The notes under the pieces are model-generated. The model worked only from the letters and a program-made list of their open reading frames with translations, was not told the origin of the DNA and ran no database searches. The translations under genes were made by a program, and so were the position numbers. From Sphingomonas sp. Leaf230 (GTDB lineage: Bacteria; Pseudomonadota; Alphaproteobacteria; Sphingomonadales; Sphingomonadaceae), in the NCBI RefSeq assembly GCF_001421745.1, contig NZ_LMKW01000001.1:186001-250000 (forward strand): DNA of 64,000 bases, given 5' to 3'. Numbering within the stretch: position 1 is the stretch's first letter; each line of letters starts with the position of its first letter. Positions 25,982 through 33,024 of this stretch are shown piece by piece.

Positions 25982-26239
25982 ATGACGATACGGATGGTGT
26001 ATTTCGCCTGGGTGCGCGAGCGTATCGGCACGGGCGAAGAGTCGGTCGAGCCGCCGGCGAGCGTCGTGACGGTGGCGGATCTGGTGGACTGGCTGGCCGA
26101 GACGAGCCCGGCGCATGCGGGGGCTTTCGAGAACCGATCGCGGTTGCGCGCGGCGATCGATCAGGACTTCATGCCGCTCGATACGCCGATCGGCCGCGCG
26201 CAGGAGATCGCGATCTTCCCACCGGTGACCGGCGGATGA
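25982..26239 (+). CDS. moaD: Molybdopterin synthase small subunit
   Basis: An 85-residue ubiquitin-fold protein ending in the essential Gly-Gly (FPPVTGG), which is thiocarboxylated to carry sulfur to the dithiolene of molybdopterin. The N-terminus MTIRMVYFAWVRERIG is typical of MoaD. It starts two bases after pgsA and overlaps moaE by four bases (ATGA), ensuring equal synthesis of the two synthase subunits. Confidence 0.93.
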   Translation: MTIRMVYFAWVRERIGTGEESVEPPASVVTVADLVDWLAETSPAHAGAFENRSRLRAAIDQDFMPLDTPIGRAQEIAIFPPVTGG

Positions 26240-26685
26240 TCCACATCTCGGTCCAGCAGTTTGCGATCGATATCGCGGCCGAGATGACGCGCGCGGAAGC
26301 GGCAGGGGCGGGCGCGGTGGCGACGTTCACCGGGCTGGTGCGTGCTGACGACGGTGTGGGGACGCTTGAGCTTGAGCATTATCCCGGTGCAACCGAGGCT
26401 GCGTTGCTGAAGGTTGCGGAAGGCGCGATCGAGCGTTGGTCGCTGAGTGCCGCGATCATCGTGCACCGCGTTGGGCCGATGCATCCGGGGGAGCGGATTG
26501 TCTTCGTCGCTGCGACGGCGGCGCACCGTGGCGCGGCGCTTGAGGCCTGCGCGTATCTGATCGACCGCCTGAAGACCGACGCGCCGTTCTGGAAGCGCGA
26601 GACGCGCGGCGCTGAAGCTAGCTGGGTCGAAGCACGCGATGGCGACCACGCTGCTGCTGCTCGATGGGACAACTCGAGCCGCTAG
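26236..26685 (+). CDS. moaE: Molybdopterin synthase catalytic subunit
   Basis: A 149-residue large subunit. Family motifs present: AGAGAVATFTGLVRADDG near residue 25, LELEHYPGATE, RVGPMHPGERIVFVAATAAH (the basic substrate-pocket region) and DAPFWKRET with the catalytic Lys. It forms the heterotetramer with MoaD and converts precursor Z to molybdopterin. Other moa or moe genes are not in the window. Confidence 0.94.
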   Translation: MIHISVQQFAIDIAAEMTRAEAAGAGAVATFTGLVRADDGVGTLELEHYPGATEAALLKVAEGAIERWSLSAAIIVHRVGPMHPGERIVFVAATAAHRGAALEACAYLIDRLKTDAPFWKRETRGAEASWVEARDGDHAAAARWDNSSR

Positions 26686-26692
26686 CGCAAAG

Positions 26693-26750
26693 CTTGTCCT
26701 CGCGCGAAGGCAGAAGCCATGCTGGATCCCCGCCTTCGCGGGGAAACAAA
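26693..26750. repeat. Palindromic repeat, family A copy 2 (diverged)
   Basis: Matches copies at 7551 and 38112: CTTGTCCTCGCGCGAAGGCA...GGATCCCCGCCTTCGCGGGG then AAACAA. The left arm has several changes and pairs less well, so this looks like an older copy. It directly follows moaE. Confidence 0.65.
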
Positions 26751-26754
26751 GTAG

Positions 26755-26790
26755 TGCGGGCCGCGCTCCCGGATGGGATTGCGGCCCGCA
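26755..26790. terminator. Convergent hairpin between moaE and a fasciclin gene
   Basis: TGCGGGCCGC pairs perfectly with GCGGCCCGCA across a 16-base loop, between two convergent genes. There is no T-run, so factor-independent termination is uncertain. Confidence 0.5.
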
Positions 26791-26796
26791 GTCACA

Positions 26797-27468
26797 TCAG
26801 CCGAGCTTCGGAACGCTCATGCCGTTGGTCAGGTGGACGACGCCGTTCGTCTCCTTGATGTCCGCCGTATCGATGTACGACTTGATACCAGCCGTGTCGG
26901 TCAACTCGATGTTGCCGTTCGGCCCAAGCCCTGCGATCAGCGGCTGGCCTGCCAGCGTCGTCAGCGTGGCCTTGCCACCGCCCGCAGTGATCTGCGCCTT
27001 CAACTGGTCCGCGGTCAGCGCACCGGCAACGACGTGATACTTGATGATCGTCGCCAGCGTCGGTGCCGACTCAGGCTTCAGCAGCGTGTCGAGCGCACCG
27101 GCGGGCAGGCGCGTGAAGGCTTCGTCGCTCGGCGCGAACAGCGTGTACGGGCCGGGGCCCGCGAGCGTCGCCTGCAACTTCGCGGCGGTCACCAGCTTCG
27201 CCAGCGTCGCACGGTTCGGCAGCGTCGGCAGTGCAGCGGCGATCGTCGTCGTTGCCGCAGCCGCCGGCGCAGCGGGCGCACCGGGCTGTTGCGGAGCAAC
27301 CGCCGTGCCGGGTGCTGCCGGAGTGGTTGGCGTCGCTGGCATCGCCGTCTGCGGTGCGGCCGGTGCCGCAGTCCGCGGCGCGGTTGGTGCTGCCGTCTGG
27401 GCAGTCGCGCCGGTGGCAATAAACAGGCTCGTTGCCGCAACAATCATAAGGTTGGTCTTAACAGTCAT
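26797..27468 (-). CDS. Secreted fasciclin-domain protein
   Basis: A 223-residue exported protein; ATG 27468 has GGAG about seven bases upstream. A signal peptide (to ATGATAQ, about residue 24) is followed by a long low-complexity Ala/Pro/Thr linker (about 25-72). One FAS1 domain spans about 85-220, with the H1 box GPYTLFAPSDEAF and the C-terminal box NGVVHLTNGMSVPKLG. FAS1 domains mediate cell adhesion and biofilm matrix contacts. The Pro/Ala linker probably spans the cell wall or periplasm. A second FAS1 gene lies directly upstream on the same strand. Confidence 0.88.
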   Translation of the reverse strand: MTVKTNLMIVAATSLFIATGATAQTAAPTAPRTAAPAAPQTAMPATPTTPAAPGTAVAPQQPGAPAAPAAAATTTIAAALPTLPNRATLAKLVTAAKLQATLAGPGPYTLFAPSDEAFTRLPAGALDTLLKPESAPTLATIIKYHVVAGALTADQLKAQITAGGGKATLTTLAGQPLIAGLGPNGNIELTDTAGIKSYIDTADIKETNGVVHLTNGMSVPKLG

Positions 27469-27602
27469 CTGCAACTCCAGAGATTGTGATTGGGACGAAT
27501 GAAACTGGAACGATAGAAACTGGGTATAGAACCAGCGATCTCAACAATTTTACCGACAAAGCATGGCACCGGTGCGATGAACCGAGCCTGTCTAACTCAG
27601 AT

Positions 27603-28235
27603 TTAGCTCAGTTTAGGGACGATCACGCCATTGACGACGTGAACGACGCCGTTCGACTGGCGGACATCTGCCGTCTCGACATAACTCTTGTTAGCGTTGA
27701 CGTCGGTGAGCGCGATGACTGCGCCTACCATCGTCGCAGTGATCGGGTCACCTTCGACCGTGGTCAACGTCGCGGTACCGCCACCGGCCGCGATGCGCTG
27801 GCGCAGATCGTCGGCAGTGATGACCCCCGGCACGACGTGATACGTCAGCACCTTGGTCAGCGAGGCCTTGTTCTCTGGCTTCAGCAACGTGTCGACCATG
27901 CCGGGCGCGAGCCTTCCGAAGGCATCGTTGGTCGGGGCGAATACGGTGAAGGGGCCGGGGCCGGACAGCGTGCCGACCAGATCTGCGGCCTTTACCGCGG
28001 CAACCAGGGTCGACAGGTTCGGTGCAGCCGACGCGTTGTCGACGATCGTCCGCGTCGCCATCATCGGCACGCCGCCGACGGTCGGATTGGCGACTGCGGG
28101 CGGCCCGTTCGGTACCGCCAGCGCAGGATTGGCGGGCGTCGTCGAGGCGCTGGCCACGTCGTCCTTGGATTTGCCGCTGCACGCGGCGAGTGCCAGCGCG
28201 CTGGTCATCAGCAGCAGTGGAAGCGTCTTCGACAT
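27603..28235 (-). CDS. Fasciclin-domain lipoprotein
   Basis: A 210-residue protein with start ATG 28235 (GGAG upstream). The lipoprotein signal peptide ends in LALAAC, so it is membrane-anchored by lipid. One FAS1 domain follows (PNLSTLVAAVKAADLV, GPFTVFAPTNDAF, LTYHVVPGVITADDL and NGVVHVVNGVIVPKLS). It is close in domain sequence to the secreted protein next door (27468), from which it differs by anchoring and by lacking the Pro-rich linker. This suggests tandem duplication and divergence. Confidence 0.88.
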   Translation of the reverse strand: MSKTLPLLLMTSALALAACSGKSKDDVASASTTPANPALAVPNGPPAVANPTVGGVPMMATRTIVDNASAAPNLSTLVAAVKAADLVGTLSGPGPFTVFAPTNDAFGRLAPGMVDTLLKPENKASLTKVLTYHVVPGVITADDLRQRIAAGGGTATLTTVEGDPITATMVGAVIALTDVNANKSYVETADVRQSNGVVHVVNGVIVPKLS

Positions 28236-28347
28236 CGTTCGATCTCCAGCGGGAACTGGGAAACATACGATCGAAGGCCAAGTTGGTTGCGCAAGCGTGT
28301 CGATCTCGGGATGGGGTGAAGACCGAGCGCGCCCAGTTCGCAACGGT

Positions 28348-28458
28348 CTCCCATCCCTGAAAGGGAGGGGCAGGGGGTGGGTCGGTTTCCGCGTCTTGGA
28401 CCGCTGGCGACCCAAGCTGGCCGACCCACCCCCGACCCCTCCCTTTCAGGGATGGGGG
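28348..28458. repeat. Palindromic repeat, family D copy 1
   Basis: Arms CATCCCTGAAAGGGAGGGG...GGGGGTGGGTCGG and CCGACCCACCCCC...CCTCCCTTTCAGGGATG. Each arm contains a CCCT/AGGG hairpin. It separates the fasciclin lipoprotein promoter region from the oxyR 3' end. Confidence 0.85.
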
Positions 28459-28491
28459 CAGAAGTAAGGGCGGGGCTTTACGACAGTGCAG

Positions 28492-29394
28492 TTACTGAAC
28501 GTCCGCCAGCGCCTTTGCCATCAACCGGAAGTCCTTCTCGCGCGGACTGGCGCGGCGCCAGACGAGCGCGATCCGCCGCACCGCATTCTTCTCGTCGAGC
28601 GGCCTCGCCGTGATGTTGGTGTTGTCGAGGATCCCCGCCTTTAACGCCATTTCCGGCAGCATCGTGATGCCCAGCCCGTTGTCGACCATCTGCACGATCG
28701 TGTGCAGCGACGTACCCAGCATCGTCGCCTCCGCGCGCAGCTCCGGACGGTTGCACGCGCCAAGCGCGTGATCCTTCAGGCAATGCCCGTCCTCGAGCAG
28801 CAGCAAGCGCGTCTCGTCGATCGCCGACGCCGGGATCGCGGGCAGCGCGGTCGGCTCCTCGCCCGACGGATACGCCACGAACAGCCGATCCTCGAACAGT
28901 GTCTCCGACGTCACCTCGCCGCACGCATAGGGGAGGGCCAGCAGTACGCAGTCGGTGCGGCCGTTGTGCAGGCCTTCACATGCCGGGCCGCTGGGCTCTT
29001 CGCGCAGGAACAGCTTCAGGTCCGGATAGTCCTTACGCAACCGCGGCAGGATCCTCGGCAGCATGAACGGCGCGATCGTCGGGATGACGCTCATCCGCAT
29101 GTCGCCCGACAGCGGCTGTCCCGCGGCACGCGCCATGTCGCCCAGTTCCTCCGCCTCGCGCAGCACGCGCCGCGCCTTGTCGGCGATCCCGTCGCCCAGC
29201 GGCGTGAACCGCACGACTCGCCGGGTGCGCTCGACCAACACCACGCCGATCAGCGTTTCCAGCTCGCGCAGGCCCGCCGACAGCGTCGATTGCGTCACGA
29301 AACACGCCTCCGCAGCACGTCCGAAATGGCCGTGGTCCTTCAGCGCAACAAGATATTGCAACTGTTTCAACGTGGGTAGGTAGGTCGCAGCCAT
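28492..29394 (-). CDS. oxyR: OxyR, LysR-family peroxide sensor
   Basis: A 300-residue LysR regulator. The N-terminal helix-turn-helix (LKQLQYLVALKDHGHFGRAA, residues 9-28, continuing to LSAGLRELE) is followed by the ligand domain. Cys205 and Cys214 in GHCLKDHALGAC correspond to the redox-active pair of OxyR that forms a disulfide with peroxide. It is divergent from ahpC, with an inverted-repeat site in the shared 147-base gap. It should activate ahpCD under peroxide stress and repress itself. Confidence 0.92.
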   Translation of the reverse strand: MAATYLPTLKQLQYLVALKDHGHFGRAAEACFVTQSTLSAGLRELETLIGVVLVERTRRVVRFTPLGDGIADKARRVLREAEELGDMARAAGQPLSGDMRMSVIPTIAPFMLPRILPRLRKDYPDLKLFLREEPSGPACEGLHNGRTDCVLLALPYACGEVTSETLFEDRLFVAYPSGEEPTALPAIPASAIDETRLLLLEDGHCLKDHALGACNRPELRAEATMLGTSLHTIVQMVDNGLGITMLPEMALKAGILDNTNITARPLDEKNAVRRIALVWRRASPREKDFRLMAKALADVQ

Positions 29395-29403
29395 TAATCG
29401 CCT

Positions 29404-29461
29404 CTATCGATCATCAGATGATAAATAGAGCGTTGGATCGATTACACCAGCCCCCTATACC
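29404..29461 (+). promoter_or_regulatory. Probable OxyR site and ahpC promoter
   Basis: A 25-base dyad at 29404-29428 has outer arms CTAT/ATAG and inner arms ATCATC/GATGAT about a central A; only the two-base spacers do not match. Four bases later comes -35 TTGGAT (29433-29438), a 17-base spacer and -10 TATACC (29456-29461). A LysR-type site abutting the -35 fits activation of ahpC. The site lies 10 bases from the oxyR start codon, fitting autorepression. Confidence 0.65.
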
Positions 29462-29541
29462 GCAATGCACAACAACCGAGCGGGCCAACCGCCGCCTTTG
29501 AGGATGCCTGGAGTCAAGTTTATTTCCAGGAGGCTTCCATC

Positions 29542-30087
29542 ATGTTGACCATCGGCGACCAGTTCCCATCGATGACCATTCCCGTCCAGCAGGGTACCGC
29601 AGCGCTGCCCGCCGGCGAGACGCTCGACCTGACGACGGCGTATCCCGGCAAGTGGAAGGTGCTGTTCTACTGGCCGAAGGACTTCACGTTCGTGTGCCCG
29701 ACCGAGATCGTCGGCTACAGCGACATCCGCGGCGATTTCGAGGACCGCGATGCCGTCCTGATCGGCGCGTCGACCGACACCGCGCACGTCCACCTCGCCT
29801 GGCGCAAGTCGGACGCGGACCTTGCCGCAGCGGACTTCCCGTGGCTCGCGGATAACGGCGCGAAGCTCGCCGACGCGCTCGGCATCGTCGACAAGAACGA
29901 GCATGTCGCGTTTCGTGCGACCTTCATCATCGATCCGGACAACGTCATCCAGGCGGTCCAGGTCAACGGCCTGAACGTCGGCCGCAATCCCGCCGAGACG
30001 CTCCGCGTGCTCGACGCACTGCAGACCGACGAGCTCTGCCCGTGCAACTGGAACAAGGGTGACGACGTCCTCCAGCTCGCTGCGTAA
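29542..30087 (+). CDS. ahpC: AhpC-type peroxiredoxin
   Basis: A 181-residue typical 2-Cys peroxiredoxin. Peroxidatic Cys52 is in DFTFVCPTE; the resolving cysteine is in the C-terminal CPC (Cys166/Cys168, ELCPCNW), the form typical of AhpC proteins that work with AhpD rather than AhpF. AGGAGG just upstream is a strong ribosome binding site. It reduces hydrogen peroxide and alkyl hydroperoxides. ahpD follows after a family D repeat. Confidence 0.92.
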   Translation: MLTIGDQFPSMTIPVQQGTAALPAGETLDLTTAYPGKWKVLFYWPKDFTFVCPTEIVGYSDIRGDFEDRDAVLIGASTDTAHVHLAWRKSDADLAAADFPWLADNGAKLADALGIVDKNEHVAFRATFIIDPDNVIQAVQVNGLNVGRNPAETLRVLDALQTDELCPCNWNKGDDVLQLAA

Positions 30088-30091
30088 CTGA

Positions 30092-30201
30092 AACTCCCCT
30101 CCCGTTCACGGGAGGGGTTGGGGGAGGGCGTGTCCATACGGACCGCCCTCTCTTTTTGTCTCCAGTCCCTCCCCCGACCCCTCCCGCAGGCGGAAGGGGA
30201 G
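30092..30201. repeat. Palindromic repeat, family D variant, between ahpC and ahpD
   Basis: Begins with hairpin CTCCCCTCCCGTTCACGGGA...GGGG, has a middle hairpin GGGCG...CGCCC-like (GGGCGTGTCC/GGACCGCCC), and ends with CCCCGACCCCTCCCGCAGGC...GG. It shares the GACCCCTCCC and GGGGGAGGG elements with copies at 28348 and 30750. It lies within the ahpCD operon, starting five bases after ahpC. Confidence 0.7.
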
Positions 30202-30215
30202 CAGAAGGAATTATC

Positions 30216-30734
30216 ATGTCGCTCAAGGAATTCGCCGGGACACTCCCGGACTACGCCAAGGACATCCGCCTCAACGTCGGCTCGCTGCTGAACGAGACGC
30301 ATCTCACCGACCAGCGCAAATACGGCCTGCTGCTGACCTGCGCACACGGTTCGGGCTACAAGCCGTTGGTCGAGGCCGCGGAAGCCGAATGCGCGCCGAA
30401 GCTCTCGCCCGAGGCCGCGAACGCGGCGCGTGCAGCCGCTGCGGTGATGGCGATGAACAACGTCTATTACCGGTTCACGCATCTTGCCGGGAACCAGGAA
30501 TACCGCAACATGCCTGCTAAGCTGCGGATGAACGTGATCGGCCAGCCCGGCATCGACAAGGTCGATTTCGAGCTTTTCAGCCTTGCCGTGTCGGCGATGA
30601 ACGGCTGCGGCATGTGCATCGACAGCCACGAGCAGATTCTGAAGAAGGCCGGTGTGACCGCGGAGGCGATCCAGACGTCGGTACGGATCGGCGCGGTTAT
30701 GGCCGCGGTTGCTACGGTCCACGCGACGCTGTGA
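30216..30734 (+). CDS. ahpD: AhpD alkylhydroperoxidase (carboxymuconolactone decarboxylase fold)
   Basis: A 172-residue CMD-family protein; start ATG 30216 follows AGAAGGAA. The catalytic CXXC is Cys131-GM-Cys134 followed by His138 (NGCGMCIDSHE), with Glu upstream in the proton-relay helix. AhpD reduces AhpC, usually with lipoylated dihydrolipoyl succinyltransferase as electron donor. Its pairing with a CPC-type AhpC confirms an AhpC/AhpD system under OxyR. Confidence 0.93.
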   Translation: MSLKEFAGTLPDYAKDIRLNVGSLLNETHLTDQRKYGLLLTCAHGSGYKPLVEAAEAECAPKLSPEAANAARAAAAVMAMNNVYYRFTHLAGNQEYRNMPAKLRMNVIGQPGIDKVDFELFSLAVSAMNGCGMCIDSHEQILKKAGVTAEAIQTSVRIGAVMAAVATVHATL

Positions 30735-30749
30735 CCTAAAAACGGGAGG

Positions 30750-30860
30750 CTCCCCTCCCTGGAAGGGAGGGGCTGGGGGTGGGTCGGCCCGCCTGTGTCG
30801 CCAACGTCGCCTGATACGGACGCCGACCCACCCCCGACCCCTCCCTTCCGGGGGGGGGCA
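30750..30860. repeat. Palindromic repeat, family D copy 2
   Basis: Arms CTCCCCTCCCTGGAAGGGAG...GGGGGTGGGTCGG and CCGACCCACCCCC...CCTCCCTTCCGGGGGGG. It ends in a G8-9 run and directly precedes the 3' end of the convergent TauE/SafE gene, so it separates that gene from ahpD. Confidence 0.85.
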
Positions 30861-30869
30861 AGAATTAGA

Positions 30870-31637
30870 TCAGTGCCAGATCGCGCGGTACAGGCCGAAG
30901 AGACTCGTGATCGTCAGGATCACGCCAACCAGCACCATCAGCGTCTTGGCCGGCACGCGCTGCGCCAGCATCGCCCCAAACGGGGCGGCCAGCACGCCGC
31001 CGATCAGCAGCCCTACCGTCGCCTGCGTGAACGCCGCCCAGCCGAGCTGCGTGATGAACGTCGCCGAGATCGTTGCGGTCAGAAAGAACTCGGCGGTATT
31101 CACCGTACCGATCGTGGTGCGCGGCGATGCGCCCTGCACCAGCAGGTTCGACGTCACCACCGGCCCCCAGCCACCACCGCCCGCCGCGTCGAGGAACCCG
31201 CCGACCAGCCCGAGCGGCTCGACGATCTTCGGCTCCTTCTGCTTCGGCGGATAGCGAAGGCCGCGGTACAGCAGGTAGACGCCGATCGACGTCAGATAGG
31301 CGAGGATGAACGGTTTCGCCGTGCTCGCATCGATGTTCGACAACACGTACGCGCCCAGCACGCCGCCGATGACGCCCGGGATCATCAGCCGCAGGAACAG
31401 CGTCCAGTTGACGTTCTTGTGCAGCACATGGCTGATCCCCGACACCGCGGTGGTGAAGGTCTCGACGGTATGCACCCCCGCCGACGCTGCGGCCGGTGGC
31501 ACGCCGACCCACAGCAGCAGCGTGTTCGAAATCACCCCGAACGCCATCCCCAGCGCGCCATCGACGATCTGCGCGGCGAACCCGACCAGGATGAACGGCA
31601 ACAGCGTCTCGAAGCTCAAGGTCGTCAGGTCGAACAT
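30870..31637 (-). CDS. TauE/SafE-family sulfite/sulfonate exporter
   Basis: A 255-residue inner-membrane protein. The start is ATG 31637 (MFDLTTLSFETLLPFIL), with GAGGGG a proper distance upstream; in-frame ATGs at 31643 and earlier are too close to that site. Eight hydrophobic segments and the TauE/SafE repeats are visible (VGFAAQIVDGALGMAFGVIS and VGGFLDAAGGGGWGPVVTSN). The family exports sulfite, sulfoacetate or related sulfur compounds. It is divergent from cysE, so a link to sulfur balance is plausible. Substrate not proven. Confidence 0.87.
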   Translation of the reverse strand: MFDLTTLSFETLLPFILVGFAAQIVDGALGMAFGVISNTLLLWVGVPPAAASAGVHTVETFTTAVSGISHVLHKNVNWTLFLRLMIPGVIGGVLGAYVLSNIDASTAKPFILAYLTSIGVYLLYRGLRYPPKQKEPKIVEPLGLVGGFLDAAGGGGWGPVVTSNLLVQGASPRTTIGTVNTAEFFLTATISATFITQLGWAAFTQATVGLLIGGVLAAPFGAMLAQRVPAKTLMVLVGVILTITSLFGLYRAIWH

Positions 31638-31799
31638 TGGCATCCCCTCAATATCGCGCGCAGAGTGCAACGCGCGGGCTTATCCCACAACAAAGATAGG
31701 CTTTACCCCGATCCCGATGCGTTGAGGCAGCCCATGCGCGCGGTTCTGGAAATCGGTCGTTCGATACCCTAGATACGGAAATCGCGAAGGGGACTGCGG

Positions 31800-32492
31800 A
31801 TGTCGAGCGGATTACTGGCCTATCTGGATTCGATCCGCGCCCGCGATCCCGCCCCGCATTCGCGCGCCGAGATCATGCTGTATCCCGGCGTCTGGGCGCT
31901 CGGCTATCACCGCATCGCGCACCGCCTGTACAAGGCGAAGCTCTATTTCCTCGCGCGCTGCGTCAACCACTGGTCGCGGTTCACGACTGCGATCGACATC
32001 CACCCCGGCGCGACGATCGGCCGCAATTTTTTCATCGACCACGGCTTCGTCGTGATCGGTGAGACTGCGGAGATCGGCGACGACGTCACGATCTACCAGT
32101 GCGTCACGCTCGGCGGCACCAGCCCCGACAACGGCGTGCAGGGCAAGCGCCACCCGACGATCTCCGATGGCGCGATCATCGGTTCGGGTGCGCAGGTGCT
32201 GGGCCCGATCACGCTCGGCAAGCGCTCGCGCGTCGGCGCCAACGCCGTCGTCACGCGCGACGTGCCGGCGGGCACGACGGTCGTCGGCATCCCCGCGCGC
32301 GCGACGACAATCGAGGGCGGCAACGCGCCCGAGGTGCCGCGCTTCGTGCCCTACGGTACGCCGTGCAGCGAGATGTTCGATCCCGCGACGCAGAAAATGG
32401 AGATCATGCGCTGCGAGCTGGAGACGATGCGCAAGCGGCTCGACGCGCTGCTCGCCGACGAACATCCAGAGGACCGCCGCGACCGCGCATGA
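31800..32492 (+). CDS. cysE: Serine O-acetyltransferase
   Basis: A 230-residue enzyme making O-acetylserine from serine and acetyl-CoA, the precursor of cysteine. The C-terminal half is a left-handed beta-helix of hexapeptide repeats: [18 protein letters not shown] (with the catalytic His/Asp pair), [12 protein letters not shown], and [20 protein letters not shown]. It is the short (EpsC-like) form rather than the 270-residue enteric form. AAGGGGA lies seven bases before the ATG. It is 13 bases upstream of the DUF2794 gene. Confidence 0.93.
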   Translation: MSSGLLAYLDSIRARDPAPHSRAEIMLYPGVWALGYHRIAHRLYKAKLYFLARCVNHWSRFTTAIDIHPGATIGRNFFIDHGFVVIGETAEIGDDVTIYQCVTLGGTSPDNGVQGKRHPTISDGAIIGSGAQVLGPITLGKRSRVGANAVVTRDVPAGTTVVGIPARATTIEGGNAPEVPRFVPYGTPCSEMFDPATQKMEIMRCELETMRKRLDALLADEHPEDRRDRA

Positions 32493-32505
32493 TGGTGGAT
32501 AACTG

Positions 32506-32844
32506 ATGGGCGTCGTCCCTTTTCCCACACCGTCCAAGGCGACGCAGGTCGGCTTCGAACGCCTCGAACTGAACCGGATCCTGGATCTCTACGGCCGGAT
32601 GGTCGCGGCAGGTCATTGGCGCGACTATGCGATCGATCTCGGCAAGGATGCCGCGGTGTTCGCCGCCTTCCGCCGTGCTGCCGAACGGCCTGAATTCCGG
32701 ATCGAGAAACGTCCGGCGCTACGTAACAAGCAGGGGATGTGGGCGCTGATCGGCGAGGGCGGCGCGGTGGTGAAGCGCGGGCACGAACTGGGGCCAGTGC
32801 TGGCCCCGGTCGAGCGTCGTTTCATGAAGTTGGTCGAAGACTAA
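32506..32844 (+). CDS. DUF2794 domain protein
   Basis: A 112-residue protein matching the alphaproteobacterial DUF2794 family: FERLELNRILDLYGRMVAAG, WRDYAIDLGKDAAVFAAFRR, then FRIEKRPALRNKQGMWALIG. No signal peptide or membrane helix. Function unknown. It is probably cotranscribed with cysE (13-base gap), a linkage that could reflect only convenience. A family C repeat follows its stop. Confidence 0.85.
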   Translation: MGVVPFPTPSKATQVGFERLELNRILDLYGRMVAAGHWRDYAIDLGKDAAVFAAFRRAAERPEFRIEKRPALRNKQGMWALIGEGGAVVKRGHELGPVLAPVERRFMKLVED

Positions 32845-32856
32845 GCCGAATTTTGT

Positions 32857-32979
32857 GATCCTCCCCCGCCAGGGGGAGGTGGATCGCGTAGCGAGACGGA
32901 GGGGGAGGAAAGGGAAACCGCTGTTCCGCATCCTCCCCCTCCGTCGCTTCGCGACACCTCCCCCTGGCGGGGGAGGATC
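32857..32979. repeat. Palindromic repeat, family C copy 2
   Basis: Same four-arm arrangement as the copy at 23863-23986: outer arms CCTCCCCCGCCAGGGGGAGG and its complement, inner arms GACGGAGGGGGAGGA and TCCTCCCCCTCCGTC. Only the short linkers (GATCGCGTAGC; CGCTTCGCG) differ. It separates the DUF2794 and TonB-receptor genes, which converge. Confidence 0.87.
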
Positions 32980-33024
32980 GATTAGCCTGCCCACTCACAA
33001 TGAGCGGACCGGCATTTCATCAGA

